Assembly (NCBI GenBank): GCA_016776635.1
Contig: JADHSZ010000014.1
Coordinates: 1 to 48,511 of the forward strand
DNA from: Alphaproteobacteria bacterium
Lineage (GTDB): Bacteria > Pseudomonadota > Alphaproteobacteria > UBA11136
DNA: 48,511 nt
Direction: 5' to 3'
Numbering within the stretch: the stretch's first letter is position 1; every line of letters begins with the position of its first letter. A model generated the notes under the pieces. It was given only the letters and a program-made list of their open reading frames with translations, had not been told where the DNA came from and ran no database searches. The position numbers and the translations under genes are program-made. Positions 26,819 to 35,724 of this stretch are shown piece by piece.

Positions 26819-26860
26819 ATCACCCGGAGTCGTCTTAAAAAGCGGCTCCGGGTGATTTTT
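26819..26860 (+). terminator. Strong intrinsic terminator after the phage-like gene
   Basis: ATCACCCGGAG pairs perfectly with CTCCGGGTGAT (11 bases) and is followed by TTTT. The stem is nearly symmetrical, so it may also end transcripts of the opposite SDR operon at 26881. Confidence 0.85.
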
Positions 26861-26880
26861 ATGGGGGCAGTGCGCGCGCC

Positions 26881-27588
26881 TCAGGCGCGGATCACCTGGC
26901 CCTGTTTACGGCAGGAGGGTAGGGCGAGATCGAGGAAGGCCGGGGCGATGTCTTCGGGCTGAGCCAATGTGGCGGGGTCTTCGCCGGGAAAGGCGGTGGC
27001 CCGCATGGCCGTGGCGACGATGCCGGGATCGAGAAGATTGACGTGGATATTGGTTTTTTCCACTTCCCCGGCATAGGTACAGACCAGGGTTTCCAGCGCC
27101 GCCTTGCTGGCGGCATAGGCGCTCCAATAGGGAAAGACGCCGCTGGTAACGCCGGAGGTGACGAAGATGGCGCGCCCGGCATCGGATTCCCGGAGCAGGG
27201 GATCGAAGCTGCGGATCAAGCGCCAGTTGGCGGTGACGTTCACGTCCATCACCTCCTGCCAGACCTCCGGCGTCATATGTCCGGTTGGTCCCAGAACGCC
27301 CAGAACCGCGGCATTGCCCACCAGGATATCAAGCCGCCCGAAACGCTCGGCGATGGCCGCACCCATGCGGTCGATCTGGTCGAACTCGCGTAAGTCCAGC
27401 GGCACCAGTGTGGCGGCTCCGCCCGTGCTTCGGATGGCGTCATCGGTTTCCTCGAGCCCGCCGGTGGTGCGCGCGGTCAGGACCACATGAGCGCCCTGGG
27501 ATGCAAAAAGGCGGGCCACCGCCGCGCCAATGCCGCGCGAGGCCCCGGTGATGAGGGCGATGCGGCCGTCGAGCTTTTTCGGGGACAT
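26881..27588 (-). CDS. SDR family NAD(P)-dependent oxidoreductase
   Basis: A 235-residue classical short-chain dehydrogenase. The cofactor motif ITGASRGIGAA lies at residues 14-24, NAAVLG follows, and catalytic Ser and the YAASK tetrad (YxxxK) are present in VTSG...SAYAASKAAL. The substrate is unknown. It is the last gene of the operon after purF (20 bases) in an order seen in many Rhodospirillales. Confidence 0.88.
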   Translation of the reverse strand: MSPKKLDGRIALITGASRGIGAAVARLFASQGAHVVLTARTTGGLEETDDAIRSTGGAATLVPLDLREFDQIDRMGAAIAERFGRLDILVGNAAVLGVLGPTGHMTPEVWQEVMDVNVTANWRLIRSFDPLLRESDAGRAIFVTSGVTSGVFPYWSAYAASKAALETLVCTYAGEVEKTNIHVNLLDPGIVATAMRATAFPGEDPATLAQPEDIAPAFLDLALPSCRKQGQVIRA

Positions 27589-27607
27589 AAGGGCGGCGTC
27601 GGAGTGG

Positions 27608-29110
27608 CTAGGCCAGCTCCGAGAGCAGCGAAAGCTGTTGGTCGGTCTCGCCGCCGTTGTGGTCGCTGGGGGTGATGGGGTAATCGTCGGTAAAGCAGGC
27701 GTCGCAATACTGGGGAGAGTCGCTGTCGCGTCCCTTTTCGCCCATGGCGCGATAGAGCCCGTCTATGGAGAGGAAGGCGAGGCTGTCGACGCAGATGAAC
27801 TCGGCCATTTCCTCCACGCTCATATTGGCGGCCAGGAGTTTGTCGCGCTCCGGCGTGTCGATGCCATAGAAACAGGGATGGGCCGTGGGCGGGCTGGCGA
27901 TGCGCATATGCACCTCCTTGGCCCCGACGTTACGCACCATTTCCACGATCTTCTTCGAGGTGGTGCCGCGCACGATGCTGTCATCCACCAGCACCACGCG
28001 CTTGCCCTCGATATTGGCGCGGTTGGCGTTGTGCTTCAGCTTGACCCCGAGATGGCGGATGCTGTCTCCCGGTTCGATAAAGGTGCGCCCCACATAGTGA
28101 TTGCGGATAATGCCGAGATCGAAAGGGGTGCCGGATTCGGCGGCGAAGCCGATGGCCGCGGGGACGCCGGAATCGGGAACCGGAACCACCAGATCGGCCT
28201 CAACCGGGCTTTCCCGGGACAACTCGGCGCCGATATTCTTGCGCGCGTCATAGACGCTGCTCCCTTCCACGATGCTGTCTGGACGGGAGAAATAAACATA
28301 TTCGAAAATACAGAAGCGCGACGGTGTGTGATTGAAAGGATGATAAGAGCGCACCCCGCCCTCGTCGATGACGACCACCTCGCCCCGTTCCACGTCGCGC
28401 ACGAATTCGGCGCCGATGATGTCCAGAGCACAGGTCTCGGAAGCCAAAACATGGGCGCCGTCAAGCTGGCCCAGAACCAAAGGCCGCACCCCGTGGGGGT
28501 CGCGGCTGCCGATCAGGGCGTCGGCGGTCAGGGCCACCAGGGAATAGGCTCCCTCCACCTGAAGCAGGGCGTCGGTGACGCGGTCAATGACATTGGGCGC
28601 CCGGCTGGTGGCGATCAGGTGGTTGATAACCTCGGTATCGGTGGTGGATTGGAACAGACAGCCACGGCGTACCAGCTTTTGGCGCAGGTTGCGGGCATTG
28701 GTGAGGTTGCCGTTATGGCCGATGGCGAGCCCGCCGAAGGAAAATTCCGAAAACAAAGGCTGGATATTGCGCAGCACGGTTTCGCCGGTGGTGGAATAGC
28801 GCACATGGCCGATGGCGCCGGTGCCGGGCAGGCGCTGGATGATTTCCTCGGAGCCGAAATTGTCACCCACATGGCCCATATTACGGTGGGCGTGAAACTG
28901 GTTGCCGTCATAGGTGACGATTCCGGCGGCTTCCTGGCCGCGGTGCTGGAGCGCGTGCAAGCCCAGCGCCGTCAGCGCGGCGGCGTCGGCATGGCCGAAA
29001 ACGCCGAAGACGCCGCATTCCTCCTTCAGCTTGTCGTCATCGAAGGGATGGGCAGGCGGGAAGCCTGTGGTTCCGGGTCCGGGAAGGCGTATGGGGGGGC
29101 GTTTCATCAT
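27608..29110 (-). CDS. purF: Amidophosphoribosyltransferase
   Basis: First enzyme of de novo purine synthesis: PRPP plus glutamine to 5-phosphoribosylamine. The N-terminal glutaminase has the nucleophile C32 in KEECGVFGVFG after a short propeptide; the PRTase domain carries VVLVDDSIVRGTTS. Cysteines in ASETCALDI, AHPCFYGID and YCDACFTDD match the positions of the 4Fe-4S ligands of the Bacillus-type enzyme. ATG 29110 gives 500 residues; a TTG at 29149 would overlap cvpA. The operon order cvpA-purF is conserved widely. Confidence 0.96.
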   Translation of the reverse strand: MMKRPPIRLPGPGTTGFPPAHPFDDDKLKEECGVFGVFGHADAAALTALGLHALQHRGQEAAGIVTYDGNQFHAHRNMGHVGDNFGSEEIIQRLPGTGAIGHVRYSTTGETVLRNIQPLFSEFSFGGLAIGHNGNLTNARNLRQKLVRRGCLFQSTTDTEVINHLIATSRAPNVIDRVTDALLQVEGAYSLVALTADALIGSRDPHGVRPLVLGQLDGAHVLASETCALDIIGAEFVRDVERGEVVVIDEGGVRSYHPFNHTPSRFCIFEYVYFSRPDSIVEGSSVYDARKNIGAELSRESPVEADLVVPVPDSGVPAAIGFAAESGTPFDLGIIRNHYVGRTFIEPGDSIRHLGVKLKHNANRANIEGKRVVLVDDSIVRGTTSKKIVEMVRNVGAKEVHMRIASPPTAHPCFYGIDTPERDKLLAANMSVEEMAEFICVDSLAFLSIDGLYRAMGEKGRDSDSPQYCDACFTDDYPITPSDHNGGETDQQLSLLSELA

Positions 29111-29126
29111 GGGGTGGCTGGTGGCT

Positions 29127-29834
29127 CTAAGGGTTGTCTTTGGTTTCAAACAGGCGGTCCATATCCTGGCGCTGGGTATTGCTGTAGCCTTCGTCCGTGC
29201 CTTTTATATCCCCTTGGGGGCGGGGACTGGTAAGGGATTCCAGCATATGCTGGTTTTCCATCTGGATAGCTTCATCGATCTGTTCACGGATAGCCTCGCT
29301 GGTTTTTTCCGTGGCCCGGTCCATGGTTTCGCTGCCCCTTTCCATGGCGTTTTCGGGGATCAGTTGCAACAGAATATCAGCGCCTTCCTCCACAAGGGGG
29401 ATGGTGCGTGCCGAGCGCAGCCATTCGGGTTGTTCGTCCTTTGGCAGAATCCACGCCACTAGAAGATAGGCAAGGCAGACAATGATAACACCCCTAAAGA
29501 GGCCGAACAGGAACCCCAGGGAACGGTCCACGGCGCCCAGCGCGCTGTCGCGGACCTGGCCGGTTAACACATTGCTGATGAGAGTAAGCACGATCAGCGT
29601 GACGATGAAGATGGCCGCGCCGGCGGCGGCATCGGCCAGGATATCAACGGAAATCCACTGGCGGGCATAAGGCTTGGCATAGGAGAAACCATAGAGTGTG
29701 GCGAAAATGGCGCCCACCCAGCCGGCAACCGAAAGAAGTTCGCGCACGAAGCCACGGGAAAAGGCCAGCAGGGCCGATACCAGTAATACGGCAATAACAA
29801 TAAGATCGGCGGCGTTGGCTGGAAGGTCTTCCAT
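29127..29834 (-). CDS. cvpA: CvpA family membrane protein
   Basis: A 235-residue inner-membrane protein. Four hydrophobic helices in the first 125 residues (ADLIVIAVLLVSALLAFSRGFVRELLSVAGW and three more) fit the CvpA/colicin V production family, followed by a polar tail with charged helices. It lies directly before purF, as in E. coli and most Proteobacteria. The molecular role remains uncertain; envelope homeostasis has been linked to it in other bacteria. Confidence 0.92.
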   Translation of the reverse strand: MEDLPANAADLIVIAVLLVSALLAFSRGFVRELLSVAGWVGAIFATLYGFSYAKPYARQWISVDILADAAAGAAIFIVTLIVLTLISNVLTGQVRDSALGAVDRSLGFLFGLFRGVIIVCLAYLLVAWILPKDEQPEWLRSARTIPLVEEGADILLQLIPENAMERGSETMDRATEKTSEAIREQIDEAIQMENQHMLESLTSPRPQGDIKGTDEGYSNTQRQDMDRLFETKDNP

Positions 29835-29837
29835 GAC

Positions 29838-31301
29838 TCAGTGCCTTTTTCCGCGTTTGAGCGCCAGGGATTTTTCTTGGGAAGTTCTTTCCGCCGTCAC
29901 ATGGGCGGCGGTGGCAAAATGGGCGAGCAGATCCTGCAAATGTCCGATCTCGAGGATTTCCATGGATGATTTACGGCGTTTCTCCGCTTTCGCAGTTTGC
30001 TGTGGCACCAGGGCCCGGGTAAAGCCCAGTTTTGCAGCCTCTTTCAGCCGGGTCTGGTATTGTCCCACGCCGCGTACTTCGCCGGAAAGCCCCACTTCGC
30101 CGAAGACCACGGTATTGTGGGGCAGCGGCTCGCCGGTGAGCGACGACACAATGGCTGCCGCCACGGCAAGATCGGCCGCCGGTTCGTTGATGCGAAGTCC
30201 TCCGGCCACATTGAGATAGACATCCTGGCCGCCCAGCGCAAGTCCGCAGCGGGCTTCGAGGACGGCGAGCGTCATGGCAAGACGGCCGCCATCCCAGCCA
30301 ACCACGGCGCGTCTCGGTGATCCCAGGACCGACGGCGCCACCAACGCCTGAATTTCCACCAACAGGGGCCGTGTCCCCTCGATTCCGGCAAAAACTACTG
30401 CCCCCTGCACATCATCGGGGCGCTCCGCCAGGAACAGGGAGGAGGGATTGGCCACCTCGCGCAGGCCGGCGTCGCTCATCTCGAAAACGCCGATCTCATC
30501 GGTGGGACCATAGCGGTTCTTCACCGCGCGCAGGATGCGGAACTGGTGCCCGCGCTCGCCTTCGAAATAAAGGACGGTATCCACCATATGCTCGACCACG
30601 CGGGGGCCGGCGATCTGGCCTTCCTTGGTCACGTGGCCCACCAGAAAGACGGTAATGCCGTGCCGCTTGGCGAAACGCACCAGTTCACCGGCACAGGCGC
30701 GCACCTGGGTCACCGTGCCGGGGGCGGCATCGAAGGCGTCCACATACATGGTCTGGATGGAATCGATCACCAGCACCTCGGCGCCGCCGGCTTTACGGTC
30801 CACCTCCAGGCTGTCGAGTATGGCGTGGACATTGGTAGCCGCGGCAAGACGGACAGGCGCATCCGCAAGGCCCAGCCTGTTGGCGCGCATTTTTACCTGT
30901 TCGGTGGATTCCTCGCCCGAGATGTAGACACAGGCCGCCTGGCTCCCCAGCGCGCAGAGGGCCTGAAGCAGCAGGGTCGACTTACCGATTCCGGGGTCGC
31001 CACCCACCAACAGGGCCGATCCGGGAACCAGGCCGCCGCCGCAGACCCGGTCCAGTTCGGCAATTCCCGTCACCCGCCGGGGCAGATCGGCGGTGGGACC
31101 GTCCAGATCCAAGAATTCCACACCGCCCTTGTTCCGTTTGCGGGCCTTTCCTACGCTACGTGCGTTTGTGCCAAGGGGAACGCTGTCACGGGGGGCCTCT
31201 TCGGAAATGCTGTTCCACGCGCCACAGGCCTCACAGCGGCCGCTCCACTGGAGGTAGTCCGCTGCACACTCCTGGCAAACGTAATGTGCCGTGGCTTTCA
31301 C
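29838..31301 (-). CDS. radA: DNA repair protein RadA (Sms)
   Basis: RecA-like ATPase helping branch migration in recombinational repair. It has an N-terminal C4 zinc finger (CQECAADYLQWSGRCEAC), Walker A GGDPGIGKSTLL, the RadA motif KNRYGPTDEIG and a C-terminal Lon-protease-like domain (GGLRINEPAADLAVAAAI). GTG 31301 (MKATAHYVCQEC) is taken as the start, giving 487 residues, because the longer frame begins within the upstream ATPase gene. The stop is four bases from cvpA. Confidence 0.96.
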   Translation of the reverse strand: MKATAHYVCQECAADYLQWSGRCEACGAWNSISEEAPRDSVPLGTNARSVGKARKRNKGGVEFLDLDGPTADLPRRVTGIAELDRVCGGGLVPGSALLVGGDPGIGKSTLLLQALCALGSQAACVYISGEESTEQVKMRANRLGLADAPVRLAAATNVHAILDSLEVDRKAGGAEVLVIDSIQTMYVDAFDAAPGTVTQVRACAGELVRFAKRHGITVFLVGHVTKEGQIAGPRVVEHMVDTVLYFEGERGHQFRILRAVKNRYGPTDEIGVFEMSDAGLREVANPSSLFLAERPDDVQGAVVFAGIEGTRPLLVEIQALVAPSVLGSPRRAVVGWDGGRLAMTLAVLEARCGLALGGQDVYLNVAGGLRINEPAADLAVAAAIVSSLTGEPLPHNTVVFGEVGLSGEVRGVGQYQTRLKEAAKLGFTRALVPQQTAKAEKRRKSSMEILEIGHLQDLLAHFATAAHVTAERTSQEKSLALKRGKRH

Positions 31302-31358
31302 CAATTTTCCCAATCCTTTCGGGGCCTCCGGATTGCTTGTGCGGCACACTCGGCGCAA

Positions 31359-32135
31359 TCAGCCGCGCACCGCCATTTTAATGGGACCTTCGGCCCGCCC
31401 GTTGATGAACTGGTCCACATGGTCACTTCCGGAACTGTCGATTTCCCTGACCGGTCCGGCCCATATGATTTTGCCTTCGTAAATCATGGCAATACGGTCG
31501 GCAATCTTGCGCGCGCTGGCCATGTCATGGGTAATGGACAAGGCGGTGGCGCCAAGGTCGCGCACGGATTCGACAATAAGGTCGTTGATGACGTCGCCCA
31601 TGATGGGGTCGAGGCCCGTAGTGGGTTCGTCGAAAAAGATGATTTGCGGCTGGGTGGCGATGGCGCGGGCAAGGCCGACCCGCTTTTGCATGCCGCCTGA
31701 AAGTTCCGCCGGGGAGAGTTCCCCCACTTCCGGACCCAGCCCTACCTGGGCCATTTTTTCCAGGGCGATTCCCTTGGCCTTATTGTGGTCCATGCCTTGA
31801 CTCTGGATCAGCGCAAAGGCCACGTTCTGCCAAACATTAATACTGTCGAACAGAGCCGCGCCCTGGAACAGCATGCCGAATTTCTTCAACACCTCTTCCC
31901 GGTCCTTGCCCCTCATGCCGATGGTTTCCACGCCGTCAATGCGGATGCTGCCGGAATCGGGTTTCAGCAGGCCTATGATGCATTTGATGAGAACCGATTT
32001 TCCGGTGCCCGAACCGCCGATCACCACCACCGATTCACCCACGCCCACGTCGAGGTTAAGCCCGGTAAGGACTTCTTTGGGTCCGAAGGCCTTATGAAGA
32101 TCCCGGACCTCGATTTTCGGTGTGGATGAGGTCAT
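31359..32135 (-). CDS. mlaF: Mla-type ABC transporter ATP-binding protein
   Basis: A 258-residue ATPase of the MlaFEDB / Ttg2A phospholipid transport family. Walker A is GGSGTGKSVLIK, the signature motif LSGGMQKRVGLARA and Walker B IIFFDEPTTGLDP. It overlaps the permease by four bases. The substrate-binding partners MlaD and MlaC are not in this window, so transport of phospholipid across the envelope is inferred from the family. Confidence 0.92.
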   Translation of the reverse strand: MTSSTPKIEVRDLHKAFGPKEVLTGLNLDVGVGESVVVIGGSGTGKSVLIKCIIGLLKPDSGSIRIDGVETIGMRGKDREEVLKKFGMLFQGAALFDSINVWQNVAFALIQSQGMDHNKAKGIALEKMAQVGLGPEVGELSPAELSGGMQKRVGLARAIATQPQIIFFDEPTTGLDPIMGDVINDLIVESVRDLGATALSITHDMASARKIADRIAMIYEGKIIWAGPVREIDSSGSDHVDQFINGRAEGPIKMAVRG

Positions 32136-32926
32136 TTCGTAAACAACAGTTCGGTAAGGAAATAATCGGAACAGAGGATCAGGATCGAGGCGGAGACCAC
32201 GGCCATGGTTGTCGCCGCACCCACGCCCTGGGCGCCGCCCTTGGAATAAAAGCCATTGTAACAGCCCAACAGGGTGACGATGAAACCGAACACGCTGGCC
32301 TTGATCAGGCCGGAAACAAGATCATCCACCTGGAAAAAATTCCAGGTATTGATGATATAGGTGGAAGGATTAAACCCCAGCTTGTAGACACTGACGATAT
32401 ACCCTCCGAAAACACCGATGATATCTCCCACCAGCACCAACAGTGGCAGCATGGCCAGCCCGGCGATAAGCCGTGGCGCCACCAGGTATTTCTGAGGGTT
32501 TGTGGACAGCGTCACCAGGGCGTCAATCTGTTCGGTGACGCGCATGGTGCCGATTTCCGCCGCCATGGCCGCCCCCACGCGGCCCGCCACCATCAGCCCC
32601 GCCAGCACCGGCCCCAGTTCACGGGTAATGGACAGAACCACCACGTTGGGAATGGCGCTTTCCGCGGAAAAGCGGGAGAATCCGGTATAGCTCTGCAGCG
32701 CCAGCACCATGCCTGTAAAAACCGCGGTCAGCCCCACCACGGGAAGTGAAAAATAACCAACACTGATCATTTGCTGGCCGATGAGCCGGGGATAATAAGG
32801 CGGCGTCAGGGCATGCATCAGCGAGGTGAAGGTAAAGATAGCCAGTTTTCCCGTAGCGCCGAGAAAGGCGAAGAAAACGCGGCCCACGGTCTTGAGGAAC
32901 CTTATGGGGTGCAGAAATTCGTGCAT
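32132..32926 (-). CDS. mlaE: Mla-type ABC transporter permease
   Basis: A 264-residue permease of the MlaE/YrbE family with five to six hydrophobic helices and the conserved ELGPVLAGLMVAGRVGAAMAAEIGTM region. ATG 32926 (MHEFLHPIRFLK) is chosen because the longer frame runs into alr; the alr stop is four bases before it. Forms the membrane channel with the MlaF-like ATPase. Confidence 0.93.
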   Translation of the reverse strand: MHEFLHPIRFLKTVGRVFFAFLGATGKLAIFTFTSLMHALTPPYYPRLIGQQMISVGYFSLPVVGLTAVFTGMVLALQSYTGFSRFSAESAIPNVVVLSITRELGPVLAGLMVAGRVGAAMAAEIGTMRVTEQIDALVTLSTNPQKYLVAPRLIAGLAMLPLLVLVGDIIGVFGGYIVSVYKLGFNPSTYIINTWNFFQVDDLVSGLIKASVFGFIVTLLGCYNGFYSKGGAQGVGAATTMAVVSASILILCSDYFLTELLFTK

Positions 32927-32930
32927 GGGG

Positions 32931-34049
32931 TCAGGCGCTGCCGCCGCAATAGGCCCGGGTATAGCGGGCGCCAAGTCCGGTGAGAATTTCGTAGGCCAGC
33001 GTGCCGGCTTCCTCCGCCAGGGCGTCAATCCCGTGATGGGGACCGATGAGCTCCACCACCGAGCCGGGATGGATCTTGTCTTCAGGGACCTTGGAGACGT
33101 CGAGGGTGATATAGTCCATTGAAACGCGTCCTATGACGGGAACTCGGACCCCATTGACAAAAGCACTCCCCTTATTGCTCAGGGAACGCAGATATCCATC
33201 CGCGTATCCCACGGCGACAGTGGCGATTCTGCCCGGCCCCTCAACTCGGGAGGAGGCACCGTAACCAACGGTTATGGGGCTGTCAACGTCGCGTAACTGC
33301 AGAATCGGGGCCTCCAGTTTGACCACGGAATCCATTGGATTGTCGGCATTTGGGACGGGGTTCATCCCATAAAGCGCCCCGCCCGTGCGCACCAGGTCGA
33401 AATGGTAATCGGTGCCCAGGAATATCCCCGAGGAATTGGCGAGACTTCCCGGCGGTTCGCCGAGAAGGGATCGTGCCCTGGAAAATTCATCAAGCTGGCG
33501 GGCGTTCAGGGGATGGCCGGGTTCGTCGGCGCAGGCGAGGTGACTCATGAGGAACTTCAGTTCCATGCCGTCCAGTTTTTTGTGGTCCTCGGCAAGCTGT
33601 TCCAGATAGGCCATATCCAGCCCTGTCCGTGACATTCCCGTATCCACCTGGATAACCGCGCCACGGCTACCCTTCGAGGCGACGAAGGCGCTCCAGGACT
33701 CGATCTGACCGGGGGTGTTGAGTATGGGCGTCAGGGAGTGCTCGTCGAAGACCGGCTCGGAATTTCTCTCGGGCCCGTTAAAAACGAAGATATCCGCCTT
33801 ATCCAGAACCCGGCGCAGGGCAATGCCTTCTTCCAGGTCGGCGACGAAGAAATGCCGGCATCCGGCCTTGGCCAGGGCCTTTGAAACCTCTTCAAACCCC
33901 AGCCCATAGGCATTGGCTTTGACCACGGCTCCGGCTTGGCAGGCCGGTGCGAGGCGGGATGAGAGATTACGGAAATTGTCGGCTATGGCGCCAAGGTTGA
34001 CGGTCAGCACCGCCCTGGAGAGATCACTGCCCTGCCGTTTATGGGACAT
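32931..34049 (-). CDS. alr: Alanine racemase
   Basis: PLP enzyme converting L- to D-alanine for peptidoglycan. The PLP lysine K44 is in AVVKANAYGLG, and the second catalytic base Tyr is in the C-terminal beta domain, in the SMDYITLDVS neighbourhood. The 372-residue length is normal. It lies 14 bases after dnaB and four before mlaE, in the usual alphaproteobacterial dnaB-alr order. Confidence 0.96.
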   Translation of the reverse strand: MSHKRQGSDLSRAVLTVNLGAIADNFRNLSSRLAPACQAGAVVKANAYGLGFEEVSKALAKAGCRHFFVADLEEGIALRRVLDKADIFVFNGPERNSEPVFDEHSLTPILNTPGQIESWSAFVASKGSRGAVIQVDTGMSRTGLDMAYLEQLAEDHKKLDGMELKFLMSHLACADEPGHPLNARQLDEFSRARSLLGEPPGSLANSSGIFLGTDYHFDLVRTGGALYGMNPVPNADNPMDSVVKLEAPILQLRDVDSPITVGYGASSRVEGPGRIATVAVGYADGYLRSLSNKGSAFVNGVRVPVIGRVSMDYITLDVSKVPEDKIHPGSVVELIGPHHGIDALAEEAGTLAYEILTGLGARYTRAYCGGSA

Positions 34050-34063
34050 GGGTCTGACCCGCT

Positions 34064-35590
34064 CTAGAAATCCCGGTCGGGGAGGTGGTCGCTTTTGGCC
34101 CAGTCGGTGAATTTCGTGGAGAGGGAATCGAAATAAAGCGTAACCTTACCGATGGGGCCGTGGCGCTGTTTGGCGACGATGAGTTCGGCCAGGTTATGGA
34201 CTTTTTCCATCTCCTGCATCCATCCTACGTGCTCTTCTGTCCCCTCTTTGGGTTCCCGGCGCGCTGCATAATATTCTTCGCGGAAGACGAACATGACCAC
34301 ATCGGCGTCTTGCTCGATGGAGCCGGATTCCCTCAGGTCCGCCAGTTGTGGACGTTTATCATCACGGTCCTCCACCTTTCGTGAAAGCTGGGAGAGGGCG
34401 ATCACCGGCACGTCCAGCTCCTTGGCCAGGGCTTTCAGCCCGCGGGTGATTTCCGAGACTTCCTGGACCCGGTTTTCGTTGCGCTGGCGGCTGGAGCCGG
34501 TCAGCAGCTGTAGGTAATCGACAATGATCAGTCCCAGCCCGCGGCTGCGTTTCAGACGGCGGGCGCGGGTGCGGATGGCGGAAATGGTCAATGCCGCCGT
34601 ATCGTCTATATAGAGAGGCAGGGCGCTCAATTCCTGACTGGTCTGAAAGATTCTCTGGAAATCGTCATTGCTGATGTCGCCGCGGCGGATCTTGTCCGAA
34701 CCGACGCGGGATTCCTCGGAAAGAATACGGGTAGCAAGCTGTTCCGCCGCCATTTCCAGGGAAAAGAAGGCGATGATGGCGCCATCTTCCGTGGTCGAGC
34801 CGCCCTGTTCATCCCGCTTTTCGCGGAACTGACGGGCGGCGTGGAAGGCGATATTGGTGGCCAGCGCCGTTTTTCCCATGGAGGGTCGTCCGGCAAGAAT
34901 AATGAGGTCGGAGGGGTGAAGGCCGCCGAGAAGCTTGTCGAGGTCTTTCAGCCCGGTAGCCACGCCCGTCAGTTTGCCATCACGCTTGAGTGCGGCCTCG
35001 GCTTCGCGGATAGCGGTCTCGAGGGAATGACCGAAAGTCTGGAATCCGCCTTCGTACTGGCCGGTGGTGGCAAGATCGAACAGGCCTTGTTCGGCGCTTT
35101 CGATAAGGTCCGTGGCTGTCACCTCTAGGTCGTAGACGTAGGAATCGTTGACCACGTCATTACCAAGGGCAATGAGTTCCCGGCGCAGGGCGAGATCGTG
35201 GATAATGCGGCCGTATTCGGCTGCGTTGAGGACCGTTACCGATTCTTCAGCGAGACGCGCCAGATAGCCGCTGCCGCCGATATCAGCCAGGGCGCCGTCC
35301 TGTTCGAAGAAATTCTTTAAAGTCCGTGGATCGGCGATTTGGCCACGTTCCACAAGGGTGGCGATGGCGGCAAAAATACGGCCATGGACGGGATCCGCGA
35401 AATGTTCGGGTCTCAGAAAATCGGAAACTTTCTCATGGGCCGGGTTGTTGACAAGAATGGCGCCGAGAAGCGCCCGCTCGGCCTCATAATTGAGGGGGGG
35501 CGTCCGATATCCGGGATCGTCCTTGGTCTGGACGTCGTTCTGGTGAAGGGAGGTGACTTTTGTTTCCGGAGGGGAAGAGTTGGTTTCCAT
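34064..35590 (-). CDS. dnaB: Replicative DNA helicase DnaB
   Basis: Hexameric 5'-3' helicase of the replisome. The N-terminal domain starts at PLNYEAERALLGAILVN, followed by the linker helix and the RecA-like domain with Walker A AGRPSMGKTAL, Walker B and DNA-binding motifs (DLRESGSIEQDADVV). ATG 35590 gives 508 residues; the open frame upstream of it is not DnaB-like. The final residues are normal, so no intein is present. Confidence 0.97.
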   Translation of the reverse strand: METNSSPPETKVTSLHQNDVQTKDDPGYRTPPLNYEAERALLGAILVNNPAHEKVSDFLRPEHFADPVHGRIFAAIATLVERGQIADPRTLKNFFEQDGALADIGGSGYLARLAEESVTVLNAAEYGRIIHDLALRRELIALGNDVVNDSYVYDLEVTATDLIESAEQGLFDLATTGQYEGGFQTFGHSLETAIREAEAALKRDGKLTGVATGLKDLDKLLGGLHPSDLIILAGRPSMGKTALATNIAFHAARQFREKRDEQGGSTTEDGAIIAFFSLEMAAEQLATRILSEESRVGSDKIRRGDISNDDFQRIFQTSQELSALPLYIDDTAALTISAIRTRARRLKRSRGLGLIIVDYLQLLTGSSRQRNENRVQEVSEITRGLKALAKELDVPVIALSQLSRKVEDRDDKRPQLADLRESGSIEQDADVVMFVFREEYYAARREPKEGTEEHVGWMQEMEKVHNLAELIVAKQRHGPIGKVTLYFDSLSTKFTDWAKSDHLPDRDF

Positions 35591-35677
35591 GAGGGCGAGA
35601 CTAGCAGGCCCCTCTGCGGGTGGATAGATAGCCGGTCCCGTTCGGCCCTGTGGAACATGCGTATAAGAGTCGAAAGT

Positions 35678-35686
35678 TGTGGATAG
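35678..35686. promoter_or_regulatory. DnaA-box-like sequence upstream of dnaB
   Basis: TGTGGATAG differs by one base from the consensus TGTGGATAA. It lies about 90 bases before the dnaB start; a single site is weak evidence. Confidence 0.25.
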
Positions 35687-35724
35687 AATCCATGGCCCGT
35701 TTGTCTCCGGGAACCGCCCTCTCC

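Noticed and set aside
27530..29233. Long plus-strand open frame of 567 codons
   Set aside because: Antisense to purF and cvpA, which carry full family motifs; its Gly/His-rich product is a shadow pattern.
30546..31700. Plus-strand open frame of 384 codons
   Set aside because: Antisense to radA and the Mla ATPase, both clear genes.
34064..35590. Intein in dnaB
   Set aside because: The length of 508 residues and uninterrupted Walker motifs leave no room for an intein.
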